The translations under genes and the position numbers were made by a program. A DNA stretch of 64,000 nucleotides from Cocleimonas flava (GTDB lineage Bacteria > Pseudomonadota > Gammaproteobacteria > Thiotrichales > Thiotrichaceae), in contig NZ_SMFQ01000004.1 of assembly GCF_004339015.1 (NCBI RefSeq), forward strand, positions 966,469-1,030,468, given 5' to 3'. Under the pieces are notes generated by a model, which was not told the DNA's origin, ran no database searches, and worked only from the letters and a program-made list of their open reading frames with translations. Shown piece by piece: positions 45,169 to 54,117 of the stretch; the first letter of the stretch is position 1, and every line of letters starts with the position of its first letter.

Positions 45169-46062
45169 ATGATGGCCGGCTTTATAATGGCAGGCCGGAT
45201 ACAAGCAGCGATATTTGTTGTTTTATCCACCCTGATTTCATTACTATTTCCACCCCTTATCGTTTTCAATAATGCAGCTATTGCATTAATAACGTTACGT
45301 AAGGGTTGGCAACAAGGGATCATTTACACTCTACTTGCTAGTGTCACTCTTTTAATCATTAGTGTCGCTTTAGATCAACAAGCAAGTAGAGGCTTCTTAG
45401 CAGGTTTAGCCAACTGGTTGCCTATGGTGGTTATAGCAAGCGCGCTTGCCATAACAAAATCATGGAGTAAAACCTTACAGCTAGTTCTGCTAACAGCAAC
45501 AGCAGGTGTTTTATTGTTTCATTTCATGCAACCAGATGCAGCAGCATACTGGAAGCCTGTATTAGAACAGTTCAAACCCTTGCTTAAACAAGGCTATCAA
45601 CTTAGCGATGCCAAAATTGATGAGAGTATCAATGATGTCGCAAAGTGGATGACAGGAACATTTGCCGCTGCCCTAGCATTGATATCAATACTATCATTGA
45701 TCATCGCGAGGAATTGGCAAGCAGTATTGTATAACCCGGGTGGTTTTGGTGAAGAGTTTCGCCAGATTAATTTGGGCAAACAAGCCGCTATTGCAGTACT
45801 AGTAGGTATAGCAATAGCAGTACTCACCATGAATCAGCTAGTTGTTGAACTCATTATGGTGGGGATTGCAGTTTTTATGTTTCAGGGCTTAGCTCTGGCA
45901 CATGCCTTGGTAAAAAAACATAACTTGAATAAAGCCTGGTTAATTGGCCTCTATTTAATGATGTTTTTATTGCTGATACAAATGATTGTACTGCTTGCAA
46001 CTTTCGGAATTATTGACACATTTGTTGATTTTCGTCGTAAGAAACCAGGCAATACTACTTAA
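45169..46062 (+). CDS. DUF2232 (YybS-like) membrane protein
   Basis: The 297-residue protein has about eight hydrophobic helices and no soluble domain. In gammaproteobacteria such a DUF2232 gene commonly lies between rpsR and rplI, exactly as here. Function is unknown; a transporter-like or ECF-like role has been suggested only by fold. Two adjacent ATGs are possible starts; the first follows AGGAAG. Confidence 0.8.
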   Translation: MMAGFIMAGRIQAAIFVVLSTLISLLFPPLIVFNNAAIALITLRKGWQQGIIYTLLASVTLLIISVALDQQASRGFLAGLANWLPMVVIASALAITKSWSKTLQLVLLTATAGVLLFHFMQPDAAAYWKPVLEQFKPLLKQGYQLSDAKIDESINDVAKWMTGTFAAALALISILSLIIARNWQAVLYNPGGFGEEFRQINLGKQAAIAVLVGIAIAVLTMNQLVVELIMVGIAVFMFQGLALAHALVKKHNLNKAWLIGLYLMMFLLLIQMIVLLATFGIIDTFVDFRRKKPGNTT

Positions 46063-46115
46063 AGAATACGTTAATTAAATAGATAACCGGCCCAAGGGTC
46101 GAAAAGGTGATAACC

Positions 46116-46631
46116 ATGCAAGTTATATTAATGGAAAGAATTGAGAACTTAGGAGCGATCGGCGATATCGTTTCAGTTAAATCTGGATACGCACGTAACT
46201 TCCTAGTTCCTCAGAAAAAAGCAAAAACTGCAACGAAAACTAACATTGCAGAATTTGAAACTATTCGCGCTGAACTAGAAAAAGCAGCAGCAGAAACGAC
46301 TAAAGCAGCCGAAGATCGTCTTGTGGCTATCAACGGTGTTGGTGAGCTTAATATCGAAGTAAGAGCTGGTCAGGAAGGCAAGTTATTTGGTTCGGTTTCT
46401 AACCACGAAATCTCTGAAGCAATTATTGCTAAAGGCGTACATATCGAACGTCGCGAAGTTCGTATGCCAGAAGGTCCTATTCGCGCTATTGGCGAGTACG
46501 ATGTACTTATTCACTTACACACTGATGTAGAGACTACTGTTAAAGTAATCGTTACTCCAGATGCTGATAGTGATATGGAAGTTGTAGAGAAGCAGCCTAT
46601 TGGCACATTTGTTGACGAAGACGACAGATAA
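46116..46631 (+). CDS. rplI: 50S ribosomal protein L9, with acidic C-terminal extension
   Basis: The start is ATG 46116 (AAGG site upstream), giving 171 residues: MQVILMERIENLGAIGDIVSVKSGYARNFLVP, a central helix and the C-terminal domain ending near TVKVIV. Beyond this lies an extension of about 22 mostly acidic residues (DADSDMEVVEKQPIGTFVDEDDR minus flank) not present in the 149-residue E. coli protein. L9 stabilises the L1 region of 23S rRNA. Last gene of its operon, followed by a strong terminator. Confidence 0.95.
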   Translation: MQVILMERIENLGAIGDIVSVKSGYARNFLVPQKKAKTATKTNIAEFETIRAELEKAAAETTKAAEDRLVAINGVGELNIEVRAGQEGKLFGSVSNHEISEAIIAKGVHIERREVRMPEGPIRAIGEYDVLIHLHTDVETTVKVIVTPDADSDMEVVEKQPIGTFVDEDDR

Positions 46632-46652
46632 GCTAAAAAAGCATTAAGCTTG

Positions 46653-46692
46653 AAAAGCCTGCGATGATTAATTTCATCGCGGGCTTTTTTTT
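46653..46692 (+). terminator. Intrinsic terminator of the rpsF-rplI operon
   Basis: AAGCCTGCGATGA and TCATCGCGGGCTT form a stem with one G-T pair, followed by eight T. Confidence 0.9.
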
Positions 46693-46822
46693 ATCTGCCA
46701 TTTATACCTTAAAGGCTTATATTTATTAGCGTTGAAGATCATTACAACTTTGATTTATATCGCTTTATTATGCATAAAATCATGCACAAACAGCAAAATG
46801 GGTCTAATATCTCTATTTAACC

Positions 46823-46849
46823 CACCCCCCTACTTATAAGGGGTTTTTT
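46823..46849 (+). repeat. Dispersed element, copy M
   Basis: Exact core CACCCCCCTACTT, ATAAGGGG and six T; CCCCT and AGGGG can form a five-pair stem. It lies in the 308-base gap after rplI, downstream of the operon's own terminator. Nothing else is seen in that gap. Confidence 0.85.
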
Positions 46850-46939
46850 AATATGTGAATTTTTAATTAGCATATCAATTCCCAGCTAAAGTAATTGATA
46901 GAATGTTAATACCAACACTACTTTTAATTAGGAGACAAT

Positions 46940-47329
46940 ATGTCAGTTAATTATCCTTCTCTTCATGAAATGGGCATCCAAAACCCAGAAGACATATCAA
47001 GATACTCATTACAGAATGTTAATGACGTAGACATTTTACGCGTTGTCTATAAACGTCAGAAAGGCTCTTTATTGCCGCATAGCAAGAAATTCAGATTTGC
47101 TCGATCTAAGCGCATGGTTGTAGCAGACAGTGGAACTAACAGCACTGAAATTCTTAGTGAAATTTCTCCGTTCTTGAATAAAGTTATCGATGAACTACAT
47201 CAGGTGGTAGAACTGAAACATACTCATCAAGAGCATAAAGCGATCATCCTTGATGAAATCAACAGACTCGAAGAGGAAGTTCACACCAGAATGACTTACA
47301 TTAAATCGTTAGTAGATAAGCTCGACTAA
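46940..47329 (+). CDS. DUF3461 family protein
   Basis: The 129-residue protein matches DUF3461: a short N-terminal MSVNYPSLHEMGI, ISRYSLQN, the strand VYKRQKGSLLPHSKKFRFAR and VVADSGT, then two long helices forming a coiled coil. The family is widespread in gammaproteobacteria and has no known function. An AGGAG site precedes the ATG and a strong terminator follows. Single gene. Confidence 0.8.
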   Translation: MSVNYPSLHEMGIQNPEDISRYSLQNVNDVDILRVVYKRQKGSLLPHSKKFRFARSKRMVVADSGTNSTEILSEISPFLNKVIDELHQVVELKHTHQEHKAIILDEINRLEEEVHTRMTYIKSLVDKLD

Positions 47330-47348
47330 CAATAAATTGTTCTTTTCT

Positions 47349-47384
47349 AAAAAGCCCATGCATTCGTTATGCATGGGCTTTTTT
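47349..47384. terminator. Bidirectional terminator between DUF3461 and DUF1461 genes
   Basis: AAAGCCCATGCA and TGCATGGGCTTT pair around a short loop, with A- and T-runs on either side. The stem overlaps the last codons of the leftward DUF1461 gene. Confidence 0.88.
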
Positions 47385-48113
47385 ATATGCACCTAATAGT
47401 ATTGGCAAGCTAAATAGCTTCAAAATGATACTCGTCAAAACGATTGATAAAATAATCCATATCCCAGTGATATAAGCAAAAATTACAGGCGCTTTCATCA
47501 TGGTACTCATCAATGAGTCTTCATAGAAGAAAAACCATTGATGCTCATCTGGAAATGCCCAGATATGCAACTGATTGAATATCTTCTCAGGGCCTAATAA
47601 CAATAATAATCCACATAAGCTTATTAAAAGCAACGCACTCCACAAAAATTGGACAGCATCAGGCATCCCCACTTTTTTCATTTTAAGAACAATAACAACA
47701 AACAGCCAAACAGTGATTAATATAAGCATTAGCGGCTTAATTTTATCCAGCAATACAGCCACGTCTTTCAAATGCACAATCTCAGGCTCAGTGAGCAATG
47801 GCATTAACTGGGTTGTCCCTTGTTGATTACTCGTTGCCGTATAGCTAAGTGCAGATAAACCTTCACCATGGTTATGTATGGCATCTACAATGCCTAAAAA
47901 CAGGCGAGCCCGTTCTTCTTTAGAGGTCTTTTCGAAACCTAACTTATTTTTTCTATTCTTAGGCGCATAAATCTCTATATGCTTATCAATACCGACCACA
48001 TCATGTAGCACCGGATATAAAAAATTTACTTTAGCTAACATCCCCCAGCTGACAGGCAAGGTTATGACAAACGTTAACAACAAGAATCCTGCCCACAGTG
48101 ATTTGCTTTTCAT
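47367..48113 (-). CDS. DUF1461-like integral membrane protein
   Basis: The 248-residue protein has four or five membrane helices (near residues 8-26, 128-145, 155-172 and 212-235) and a large extracytoplasmic loop. PDEHQWFFFYEDSLM resembles the FDEHQxFF motif of the TIGR01906/DUF1461 membrane family. Function unknown. It is nine bases downstream of the IMPase gene, so probably co-transcribed. Confidence 0.65.
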   Translation of the reverse strand: MKSKSLWAGFLLLTFVITLPVSWGMLAKVNFLYPVLHDVVGIDKHIEIYAPKNRKNKLGFEKTSKEERARLFLGIVDAIHNHGEGLSALSYTATSNQQGTTQLMPLLTEPEIVHLKDVAVLLDKIKPLMLILITVWLFVVIVLKMKKVGMPDAVQFLWSALLLISLCGLLLLLGPEKIFNQLHIWAFPDEHQWFFFYEDSLMSTMMKAPVIFAYITGIWIILSIVLTSIILKLFSLPILLGAYKKAHA

Positions 48114-48122
48114 AGTTGGTGC

Positions 48123-48944
48123 TTATTGCTTCTCTTGATCAATTAGAAAATCTTTCCACTGATCAAATAGCTTTTTATCCGGTGAGATCAAAACAGAACG
48201 AGGCTTCATCGACGGTCTAAAAACATCTTCACCTTCAAGTGTACAGGCATGACCTTCTGCCTCGGACAAAATTAGAGTACCTGCCGCCAAATCCCATAAC
48301 TTCATTCCACCGTGCAAATACAAATGCCCTCTATTGGCAGCCATCCACGCCCATTCAAGTACGCAACTACCCAAATTTCTTTGGGATTTATAAGGTGCAT
48401 GGGAAATTAAGCGTTGCACGAGATCAGGCTTTAATCGTTTAAAATCAACAATAGCAATAGACTTATTCAAGTCAAAACCACTCTCGCCACATTTTAGTAC
48501 TTCACCGTTTAACTTAGCCCCCTGCCCTTTAACCGCACTAAACATCTCATCTCGAAGCGGATCGTAAGTAATTCCAATTTGCACTACACCGTTAACAAAT
48601 AATGCGAGCGAGGTAGCAAACAAAGGAATGCCGGCAGCAAAATTACTGGTTCCATCCAGGGGATCTAAGCACCAGAGCTTTTCCGAGTTCTTGACCAAAG
48701 CTTCCTGTTGCTCTGGTTCCATTTCCTCACTTAAGAAATCGATATCTGGATATCGCTCTGCCAAGGACTGGCGAATTCGCTTATCTGTAGATAAATCTGC
48801 TTCGGTTAATAGGCTACCATCTCCTTTCACCACAAAATCTATCTTATTATAACGAGGCAGAATTTCTTCTTTCGCAACCTCTCGTATAATATCTTCTAGT
48901 TCTCTTAGTTCTGGTAACTCTATCTCTGGTAACATACTTTTCAT
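48123..48944 (-). CDS. Inositol monophosphatase family phosphatase
   Basis: The 273-residue protein has the metal-binding motifs DPLDGTSNF (with the preceding SEEME) and LWDLAAGTLILSEAEG of the IMPase superfamily. A Mg2+-dependent phosphatase acting on inositol-1-phosphate, 3'-phosphoadenosine phosphate or a sugar bisphosphate; sequence alone does not separate these. It precedes the DUF1461 gene and diverges from DUF3301. Confidence 0.85.
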   Translation of the reverse strand: MKSMLPEIELPELRELEDIIREVAKEEILPRYNKIDFVVKGDGSLLTEADLSTDKRIRQSLAERYPDIDFLSEEMEPEQQEALVKNSEKLWCLDPLDGTSNFAAGIPLFATSLALFVNGVVQIGITYDPLRDEMFSAVKGQGAKLNGEVLKCGESGFDLNKSIAIVDFKRLKPDLVQRLISHAPYKSQRNLGSCVLEWAWMAANRGHLYLHGGMKLWDLAAGTLILSEAEGHACTLEGEDVFRPSMKPRSVLISPDKKLFDQWKDFLIDQEKQ

Positions 48945-49002
48945 CTTGAATTTTAATTATTCGGCATCATATTTATCCATAAGCTCTTACATATACTAAC
49001 AA

Positions 49003-49323
49003 ATGACAAGCATAATAATACTACTCATATTGGCTAGCATCGCATGGTTTTGGATGAATTCCGTTCGCGCCAAAGAAATAGCTCTGCAGGCTTCAGCGAA
49101 CGCATGTAAGGAAATTCACGCACAATTTCTGGACCAAACGGCCTCACTGAAGTCTTTAAAACTAATTCGTACTAACACTGGGCGAATGGGATTCCAGCGT
49201 GTTTATCGATTCAACTTTAGTTTAGACAGAGATAGTCGCTTAGACGGTTATGTCGAAATTAATGGCTACAAAATAAATAAAGTTTTTCTCGATGAAGCTG
49301 ATGGTGCAACCATCTTAAAATAG
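49003..49323 (+). CDS. DUF3301 family protein
   Basis: The 106-residue protein has an N-terminal membrane helix with a tryptophan (IAWFWMNSVRAKE), the cysteine-containing ANACKEIHAQFLDQT and the RVYRFNFSLDRDSRLDGYVEI strand block that define DUF3301. The family occurs mainly in gammaproteobacteria and has no known function. Its start diverges from the IMPase gene by 58 bases. No ribosome site is evident. Confidence 0.75.
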   Translation: MTSIIILLILASIAWFWMNSVRAKEIALQASANACKEIHAQFLDQTASLKSLKLIRTNTGRMGFQRVYRFNFSLDRDSRLDGYVEINGYKINKVFLDEADGATILK

Positions 49324-49564
49324 TCTTTAAAATATATTTTAAACTAATAAAGACAGTCGATTCATCACATTCACGTCATCGCAAATAAATAACACCTTCT
49401 AATTTGAACGACTACACTTTAATTGCCTACAAACAATTGCTAACGTCTGTAGGTCAGCTGTAATTTAGCATTAAGCTATAGACGTCACAAAGTCTCGATA
49501 AAAGACAAAAATGTAAGAAACTATGAAAGACGAAAAAAATAATTACTAATCAAAGGAGTTAAAT

Positions 49565-49765
49565 ATGTCAGTAGCAAAAGTAACAGAAATCACATCAACA
49601 TCAACAAAGAGCTTTGAAGATGCTGTCGATAATGGCGTAGAACGCGCTAATAAAACACTTAAGAACATCACGAGCGCATGGGTTGCGGATCAAAGCGTAT
49701 CAGTAGAAGGCGGAAAAGTATCTGCTTACAATGTACGCCTTAAAGTAACATTTGTTCTAGATTAA
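49565..49765 (+). CDS. Dodecin (flavin-binding/storage protein)
   Basis: The 66-residue protein matches dodecin: VAKVTEITSTSTKSFEDAVDNGVERANKTLKNITSAWV, then VSVEGGKVSAYNVRLKVTF, a single helix against a three-strand sheet. Dodecins form 12-subunit shells that bind flavins and protect them from light. It has an AAAGGAG site and is followed by a hairpin. The Trp that stacks on flavin in related proteins is present (AWVAD). Confidence 0.88.
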   Translation: MSVAKVTEITSTSTKSFEDAVDNGVERANKTLKNITSAWVADQSVSVEGGKVSAYNVRLKVTFVLD

Positions 49766-49823
49766 TCATTTTCATTTAGTGATATTTTTAGATAACACTA
49801 ATGCTAAAAGATAAAATCAAAAC

Positions 49824-49851
49824 GATTCCCATGATGAATTTCATGGGAATC
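49824..49851 (+). terminator. Hairpin after dodecin
   Basis: GATTCCCATGA and TCATGGGAATC form an 11-bp stem with a six-base loop; the following T-rich stretch is weak. Confidence 0.6.
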
Positions 49852-49958
49852 ACCTTTCTCAAGACCCCGCTTACAGATTGTAAGTGCATAAGATTGTAAA
49901 AACCTCGCCTGAGTCGTATTATTCCCTCTTTCAATTAGAAACAAGCAAAAGGAATTTT

Positions 49959-50765
49959 ATGGGCTTTTTAACCGGAAAACGCGCCATTATTGCGGGTATC
50001 GCAAGTAATAAATCAATTGCCTACGGCATCGCACAAGCTATGCATCGTGAAGGTGCTGAACTGGCATTCACCTATCAGAATGAACGTCTAAAAGGTCGTG
50101 TTGAAAAATTCGCCAATGAGTTTGGATCAGATATCGTGCTTGAGTGCGATGTAGGTAGTGATGAATCGATTGATGCATGCTTTGCCGAGTTAGGTAAAAA
50201 ATGGGATGGCTTAGACATCCTTATCCATTCAATTGGTTTTGCCCCGAAAGAAGAACTGGAAGGCAGTATTGTAGATAATACTACTCGCGAAGGTTCTAAA
50301 ATCGCGCACGATATCAGTGCTTATAGTTTCCTCGCTATGGCCAAAGCGGCTCGACCACTAATGAAAGGTCGTGAAAATCCTTCTATGCTGACACTTAGCT
50401 ACTTAGGCGCTGTATCCGCTATACCAAACTACAATGTCATGGGCATGGCAAAAGCAAGTCTTGAGTCGGCTGTACGTTTCATGGCATCAGACCTTGGACC
50501 AGAAGGTATTCGTGTCAACTGCATCTCTGCTGGCCCTATTCGCACCCTTGCCGCAATGGGAATCAAAGGTTTCCGTAAGATGTTAGAGCAATTCTCTGGG
50601 GCGGCTCCGTTACGCCGTAATGTTACTATTGAAGAAGTAGGTAACGCAGCAGCTTTCTTATCATCTGACCTGGCTTCCGGTATCACAGCAGAAATTATGT
50701 ATGTTGATGGTGGTTACAGCACCGTAGGAATGACAGGAATCAACCCTCCTGCCGAGAGTGAGTAA
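49959..50765 (+). CDS. fabI: Enoyl-[acyl-carrier-protein] reductase FabI
   Basis: The start is ATG 49959 with AAAAGGA upstream; the longer frame is leader. The 268-residue SDR enzyme reads [25 protein letters not shown] and has the active-site Tyr-x6-Lys in NYNVMGMAK, typical of FabI. It reduces trans-2-enoyl-ACP with NADH in the last step of fatty-acid elongation. The GTG of the cupin gene overlaps its end by eight bases. Confidence 0.96.
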   Translation: MGFLTGKRAIIAGIASNKSIAYGIAQAMHREGAELAFTYQNERLKGRVEKFANEFGSDIVLECDVGSDESIDACFAELGKKWDGLDILIHSIGFAPKEELEGSIVDNTTREGSKIAHDISAYSFLAMAKAARPLMKGRENPSMLTLSYLGAVSAIPNYNVMGMAKASLESAVRFMASDLGPEGIRVNCISAGPIRTLAAMGIKGFRKMLEQFSGAAPLRRNVTIEEVGNAAAFLSSDLASGITAEIMYVDGGYSTVGMTGINPPAESE

Positions 50766-51276
50766 CATCACAGATAATACCCGTAAATACCTTTTAACCG
50801 CTTCTGATATAGAGGCGTTAGAAGGACAAGAAATCACCCACTTTCTCAATCCTAACGCTATAAGATTGAATAAGTCTCTGGGAGATGCTGTCGGCATGTC
50901 CCAGATGGGCGTTCACATGATCGCTGTTGAACCGGATCGTGATTCCACTGAATTTCATAAACACCAATACGAAGAAGAATGCATTTATATTCTTGAGGGT
51001 AGTGGTGAGCTAACGATAGAACAAGATACCTATACTGTGACTAAAGGTGACTTTATTGGTTTTCCTGCGAATGAAGTCGCCCACAGTCTATTTAATAACA
51101 GCAATGAGACACTTGTCTGCCTAGTCATGGGACAGCGCTTAAAACACGATATTGGCGATTATCCTAATCAAAATAAACGAATCTATCGTCACAATGGCAA
51201 AGCTGAAGTCGTTGAGTATGAAAATATCGCTTATCCTAAAACACACGCAGGCAGAAAGGAAAGTGACGAGAAATGA
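50758..51276 (+). CDS. Cupin-domain protein
   Basis: The 172-residue protein starts at GTG 50758, overlapping the fabI stop, so it is probably translated by coupling. The cupin core (about residues 58-120) shows [21 protein letters not shown] with the two His and Glu of the metal site and [15 protein letters not shown] with the final His. Substrate unknown. The rof gene overlaps its end (ATGA). Confidence 0.8.
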   Translation: MSNITDNTRKYLLTASDIEALEGQEITHFLNPNAIRLNKSLGDAVGMSQMGVHMIAVEPDRDSTEFHKHQYEEECIYILEGSGELTIEQDTYTVTKGDFIGFPANEVAHSLFNNSNETLVCLVMGQRLKHDIGDYPNQNKRIYRHNGKAEVVEYENIAYPKTHAGRKESDEK

Positions 51277-51545
51277 CCTATAACCCAATTCAATGTCAAT
51301 TATACGACTATATTGAGATTGCCTGTTTAAGGCATTACAAACTCTCTATAAAGCTACTGGATGGAAGCGAAATTCAAGGACGCGCCGAAACAACCAGAAT
51401 CGCAGATAAACAGGAATTTTTGCTTATCAGCACTGAAGTAGCGTCCGATATCAATCAAGATATAACCCAGATCAGACTGGATAAAATAAAATCTATTACC
51501 GCCTTAGATAGACATGCCGAATTTAGCACGGTTGAAATAAACTGA
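51273..51545 (+). CDS. rof: Rho-binding antiterminator Rof
   Basis: The 90-residue protein matches Rof/YaeO: YNPIQCQLYDYIEIACLRH at the N-terminus and the strand QIRLDKIKSITAL. Rof binds Rho and inhibits Rho-dependent termination. It is translationally coupled (ATGA overlap) to the cupin gene in a fabI-cupin-rof operon. A dispersed element lies after it. Confidence 0.87.
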   Translation: MTYNPIQCQLYDYIEIACLRHYKLSIKLLDGSEIQGRAETTRIADKQEFLLISTEVASDINQDITQIRLDKIKSITALDRHAEFSTVEIN

Positions 51546-51663
51546 GTTGATTTTAATAGACGTTAGATAGCGTAAATACAATACTCACGAGATATGCGTT
51601 TTACATTGATGTAATGCTTATTAACTCTTCAATGTACTTTTAGCTTTTAAAAGAATAAAAACC

Positions 51664-51689
51664 CACCCCCCTACTTTGAGCGACTTTTT
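51664..51689 (+). repeat. Dispersed element, copy N
   Basis: Exact core CACCCCCCTACTT, TGAGCGAC and five T, between the convergent ends of rof and the Gly/Asn-rich gene. Confidence 0.85.
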
Positions 51690-51709
51690 GGCTCTTTAAT
51701 AAAATCATA

Positions 51710-52480
51710 CTATCTAAACGGAGTGAAGCCATTACTAGCAAATGGTGATCCCCCAAATCCTGCCATTGGCATCGTGGACATTGGCGACATTGGCGACATT
51801 GGCGACATAGGAGACATAGGTGACCCGAAACCACTCATAGGTGAGCCGTAACCAAAGCCAGTTGAACCAAGTCCATTTCTCATCGGAAAACCCAGCGATG
51901 GATAAGCCGAAGAGCCAAAGTCATTCATTGGCATTCCTCCGTTATAAGCAGGAAAAGATTGTCCAAAATTATTATAGCCAGCAGAACTCGCAAATGGATT
52001 ATATTGATTAAGTCCAAAAGGCGTCAAACCAGGTATTGCGTTAGGTGCATAATATTGAGCTTGATACTGGTTCTGCGGATACTGAGCATGAGGGTAATAT
52101 CCTGCATACCCCTGATTCGAATAGTAAGTCTGTCCAGGATAAGCATTATTATATAATCCGGAATAAGGGTCAGCACCGTAACCATTCAATCGTGCTTGAT
52201 AATCATTGCTGTATTGCCCTTGATAGGGGTTTCCATAAGCGCTCATATAACGACCATTATTTCCGTAATAACGATTATTATAATTATTGCCGAACATTTC
52301 CTGCATCCAATACATCGGCGTCCATACCGGCCAATCGTTATAACTATTATTGCCGGAATAACCATTAAAATAATTAGTGTTGTTACCAAACCAACCATTA
52401 GCGTGAGCCGTATTCAGACTGAACAGCAGTGGTAGTACAATGATTAGTTTAAGAGATATTTTGTAGATGGATTTTTTCAT
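51710..52480 (-). CDS. Secreted Asn/Gly/Tyr/Pro-rich protein, possibly a sulfur-globule protein
   Basis: The 256-residue product has a signal peptide ending AHA (about residue 27), then low-complexity sequence dominated by Asn, Gly, Tyr, Pro, Ser and Phe. Near residue 50 it has WTPMYWMQEMFGN, resembling the WTPMYWM segment I associate with sulfur-globule proteins of sulfur-oxidising bacteria, which are also small, Gly/Tyr/Asn-rich and periplasmic. The C-terminus has a short MSP repeat. The assignment is an inference from composition and this motif; no sox or dsr gene is nearby. Confidence 0.5.
   Translation of the reverse strand: MKKSIYKISLKLIIVLPLLFSLNTAHANGWFGNNTNYFNGYSGNNSYNDWPVWTPMYWMQEMFGNNYNNRYYGNNGRYMSAYGNPYQGQYSNDYQARLNGYGADPYSGLYNNAYPGQTYYSNQGYAGYYPHAQYPQNQYQAQYYAPNAIPGLTPFGLNQYNPFASSAGYNNFGQSFPAYNGGMPMNDFGSSAYPSLGFPMRNGLGSTGFGYGSPMSGFGSPMSPMSPMSPMSPMSTMPMAGFGGSPFASNGFTPFR
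51771..51824 (-). repeat. Nine-base tandem repeat encoding MSP units
   Basis: Six consecutive nine-base units based on ATTGGCGAC (plus strand), three of them identical, give the MSPMSPMSP tract near the end of the Gly/Asn-rich protein. Copy number can change without shifting the frame. Confidence 0.85.
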
Positions 52481-52605
52481 ATCTGCTCCGATAAGAAAAT
52501 ATATGTAAAAAAATAAGTAAATAGCATTTCTTTGACAGAATATTCAAGCTAAACATGAAGCAACATAACAAAGTCAAACTTAACTGATACTTAGCAATTT
52601 TCTAC

Positions 52606-53010
52606 TCAAAGATGTTTGATTATATTGACTATCTCTACATTGGCGATAGGAAATTCGTAGTCGTCTATTTCTGAAACAGTCACCCAGCGAATCGGTTGTC
52701 CTTCAACCCCTTTGGGTTCGCCCCGCCAATCTCTTACATCAAATACATCAAGAATGACTGTCTTGCTATTGTCAGGGTTCTCTTCGATATATTCATGGGT
52801 GATAGATGTCATTTCTGAGCTCGATTGAATATCGATCCCTAGCTCTTCCATAATTTCTCTGTGCAATGCTTCCTGACTGGTTTCGTTGGCTTCAACTTTG
52901 CCTCCGGGAAATTCCCATTTATTTCCCTGGTGTTGATCTTTAGAACGTTTCGCAATCAGAACCTCTTTATCCTGATTAATAATCGCCGCGACAGCAACAC
53001 GTATAATCAA
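52606..53010 (-). CDS. mutT: 8-oxo-dGTP diphosphatase MutT
   Basis: The 134-residue Nudix hydrolase carries the complete Nudix box GGKVEANETSQEALHREIMEE followed by LGI, with a MutT-like FPGGKVE context and a C-terminal PIRWVT strand. It removes oxidised dGTP from the nucleotide pool. It lies in the secA-argJ-(deacetylase)-mutT arrangement; mutT near secA is common in gammaproteobacteria. The deacetylase gene precedes it by 14 bases. Confidence 0.88.
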   Translation of the reverse strand: MIIRVAVAAIINQDKEVLIAKRSKDQHQGNKWEFPGGKVEANETSQEALHREIMEELGIDIQSSSEMTSITHEYIEENPDNSKTVILDVFDVRDWRGEPKGVEGQPIRWVTVSEIDDYEFPIANVEIVNIIKHL

Positions 53011-53024
53011 CTCTTATTCTCCTT

Positions 53025-53831
53025 CTATCTCTTCTTGAAGTTTTTCTTCACATCAGTCAATGGAACAAAATCAGCCGCACAACGTAATTTAGGAATCCAG
53101 CGTGCTAGGTTATTAGCGGTAAAAACACGACCTTCATGTTCGTTTTCGAACACTCCATCATGAAACAAAACCACACCATCTCGACCACGACCTTTACACA
53201 TTTGCCCCATCACGTTATCCAGAATTTGATCACCGTGTTGGTATTTTTCATTCCAGTCATAAGCCGTCATTTCCCAGCCAAGATGCTCAAAGCCAGCTTT
53301 CTTAAGGGCTTCCATCACCTGTGGTTGATCTTTCTGATTAAACCAGCCATCGCCATAAGGCAGTCTAAAAACGGGTGGTTGCGTGGTAAAAAATGGCTCA
53401 AGGATCTTCTTAGAGTCAAGAATAGTCTTATTCAATTCAGCCAAGCTAAGCTTACTATGATGATAATGTTGATAACTATGAGAACCAATGTCATGCCCTT
53501 CACTTTTTATGCGCTTAAGCGTATTAAAACGCTGCTTACACAGTTCTAGCGACTTACCCGGTTTATATTGTTTACAGTCAACCTTATTGCCCAAAATCAA
53601 AAAAGTGGCTTTAATGTTTTCGCGTTTAAGCACATCAAGAATTTTAGGTGTAACACTACCCACGCCATCATCAAAACTTAAATGCAATCGATGTTTTTTT
53701 ACAGGACACTGATATTGAGCGCGCACTGCATTGCAGTTTTCTCCAGCAAAAACCTGAAAAGCCATCAACGGATTAACCAGTAATAATATAAAAAACAGGC
53801 TATAAGTGGGGGGGTGTACTTTTATTTTCAT
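53025..53831 (-). CDS. Exported polysaccharide deacetylase (NodB-type)
   Basis: The 268-residue protein has a signal peptide (cleavage near FAG, residue 30) and a NodB domain: HLSFDDGVGS (catalytic Asp pair), GSHSYQHYHHS (metal His), FRLPYGDGW and the C-terminal GVVLFHDGV. It removes acetyl groups from an envelope or secreted sugar. The start of the signal peptide is written by copy O of the dispersed element (VHPPTYS). It precedes mutT. Confidence 0.82.
   Translation of the reverse strand: MKIKVHPPTYSLFFILLLVNPLMAFQVFAGENCNAVRAQYQCPVKKHRLHLSFDDGVGSVTPKILDVLKRENIKATFLILGNKVDCKQYKPGKSLELCKQRFNTLKRIKSEGHDIGSHSYQHYHHSKLSLAELNKTILDSKKILEPFFTTQPPVFRLPYGDGWFNQKDQPQVMEALKKAGFEHLGWEMTAYDWNEKYQHGDQILDNVMGQMCKGRGRDGVVLFHDGVFENEHEGRVFTANNLARWIPKLRCAADFVPLTDVKKNFKKR
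53789..53816 (-). repeat. Dispersed element, copy O, inside the deacetylase signal peptide
   Basis: A-run, CAGGCTAT and core AAGTGGGGGGGTG. On the coding strand it gives HPPTYS near the start of the deacetylase. It is the third in-gene copy with this one-base variant. Confidence 0.78.
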
Positions 53832-54051
53832 GTATTTGTCTTCATTTATTTAACGAGATATTTTTATATTTGCCCGGTTGATTTTAGACTCACCTAACTG
53901 ATCAATAAATGAGTTTTATCATACGTACAATAGCTTAGTTTGAAAATCCCGACATTAGTTCATATTCATCGAACCCGATAATTAATAGCGAAGTTTATGA
54001 CCACTAAATCATATTAAACATTACTACTGTAAAGTAGAAACGCCAGATACG

Positions 54052-54076
54052 TTAAACGCCCAAGATGGGCGTTTAA
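54052..54076 (-). terminator. Probable terminator of argJ
   Basis: TTAAACGCCCA and TGGGCGTTTAA form an 11-bp stem with a three-base loop; the T-rich run after it on the minus strand is part of the stem itself. Confidence 0.6.
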
Positions 54077-54117
54077 TATTGATTCTTTCTACAAGCTAAC
54101 GTTTAGTAAGCCGTTAA

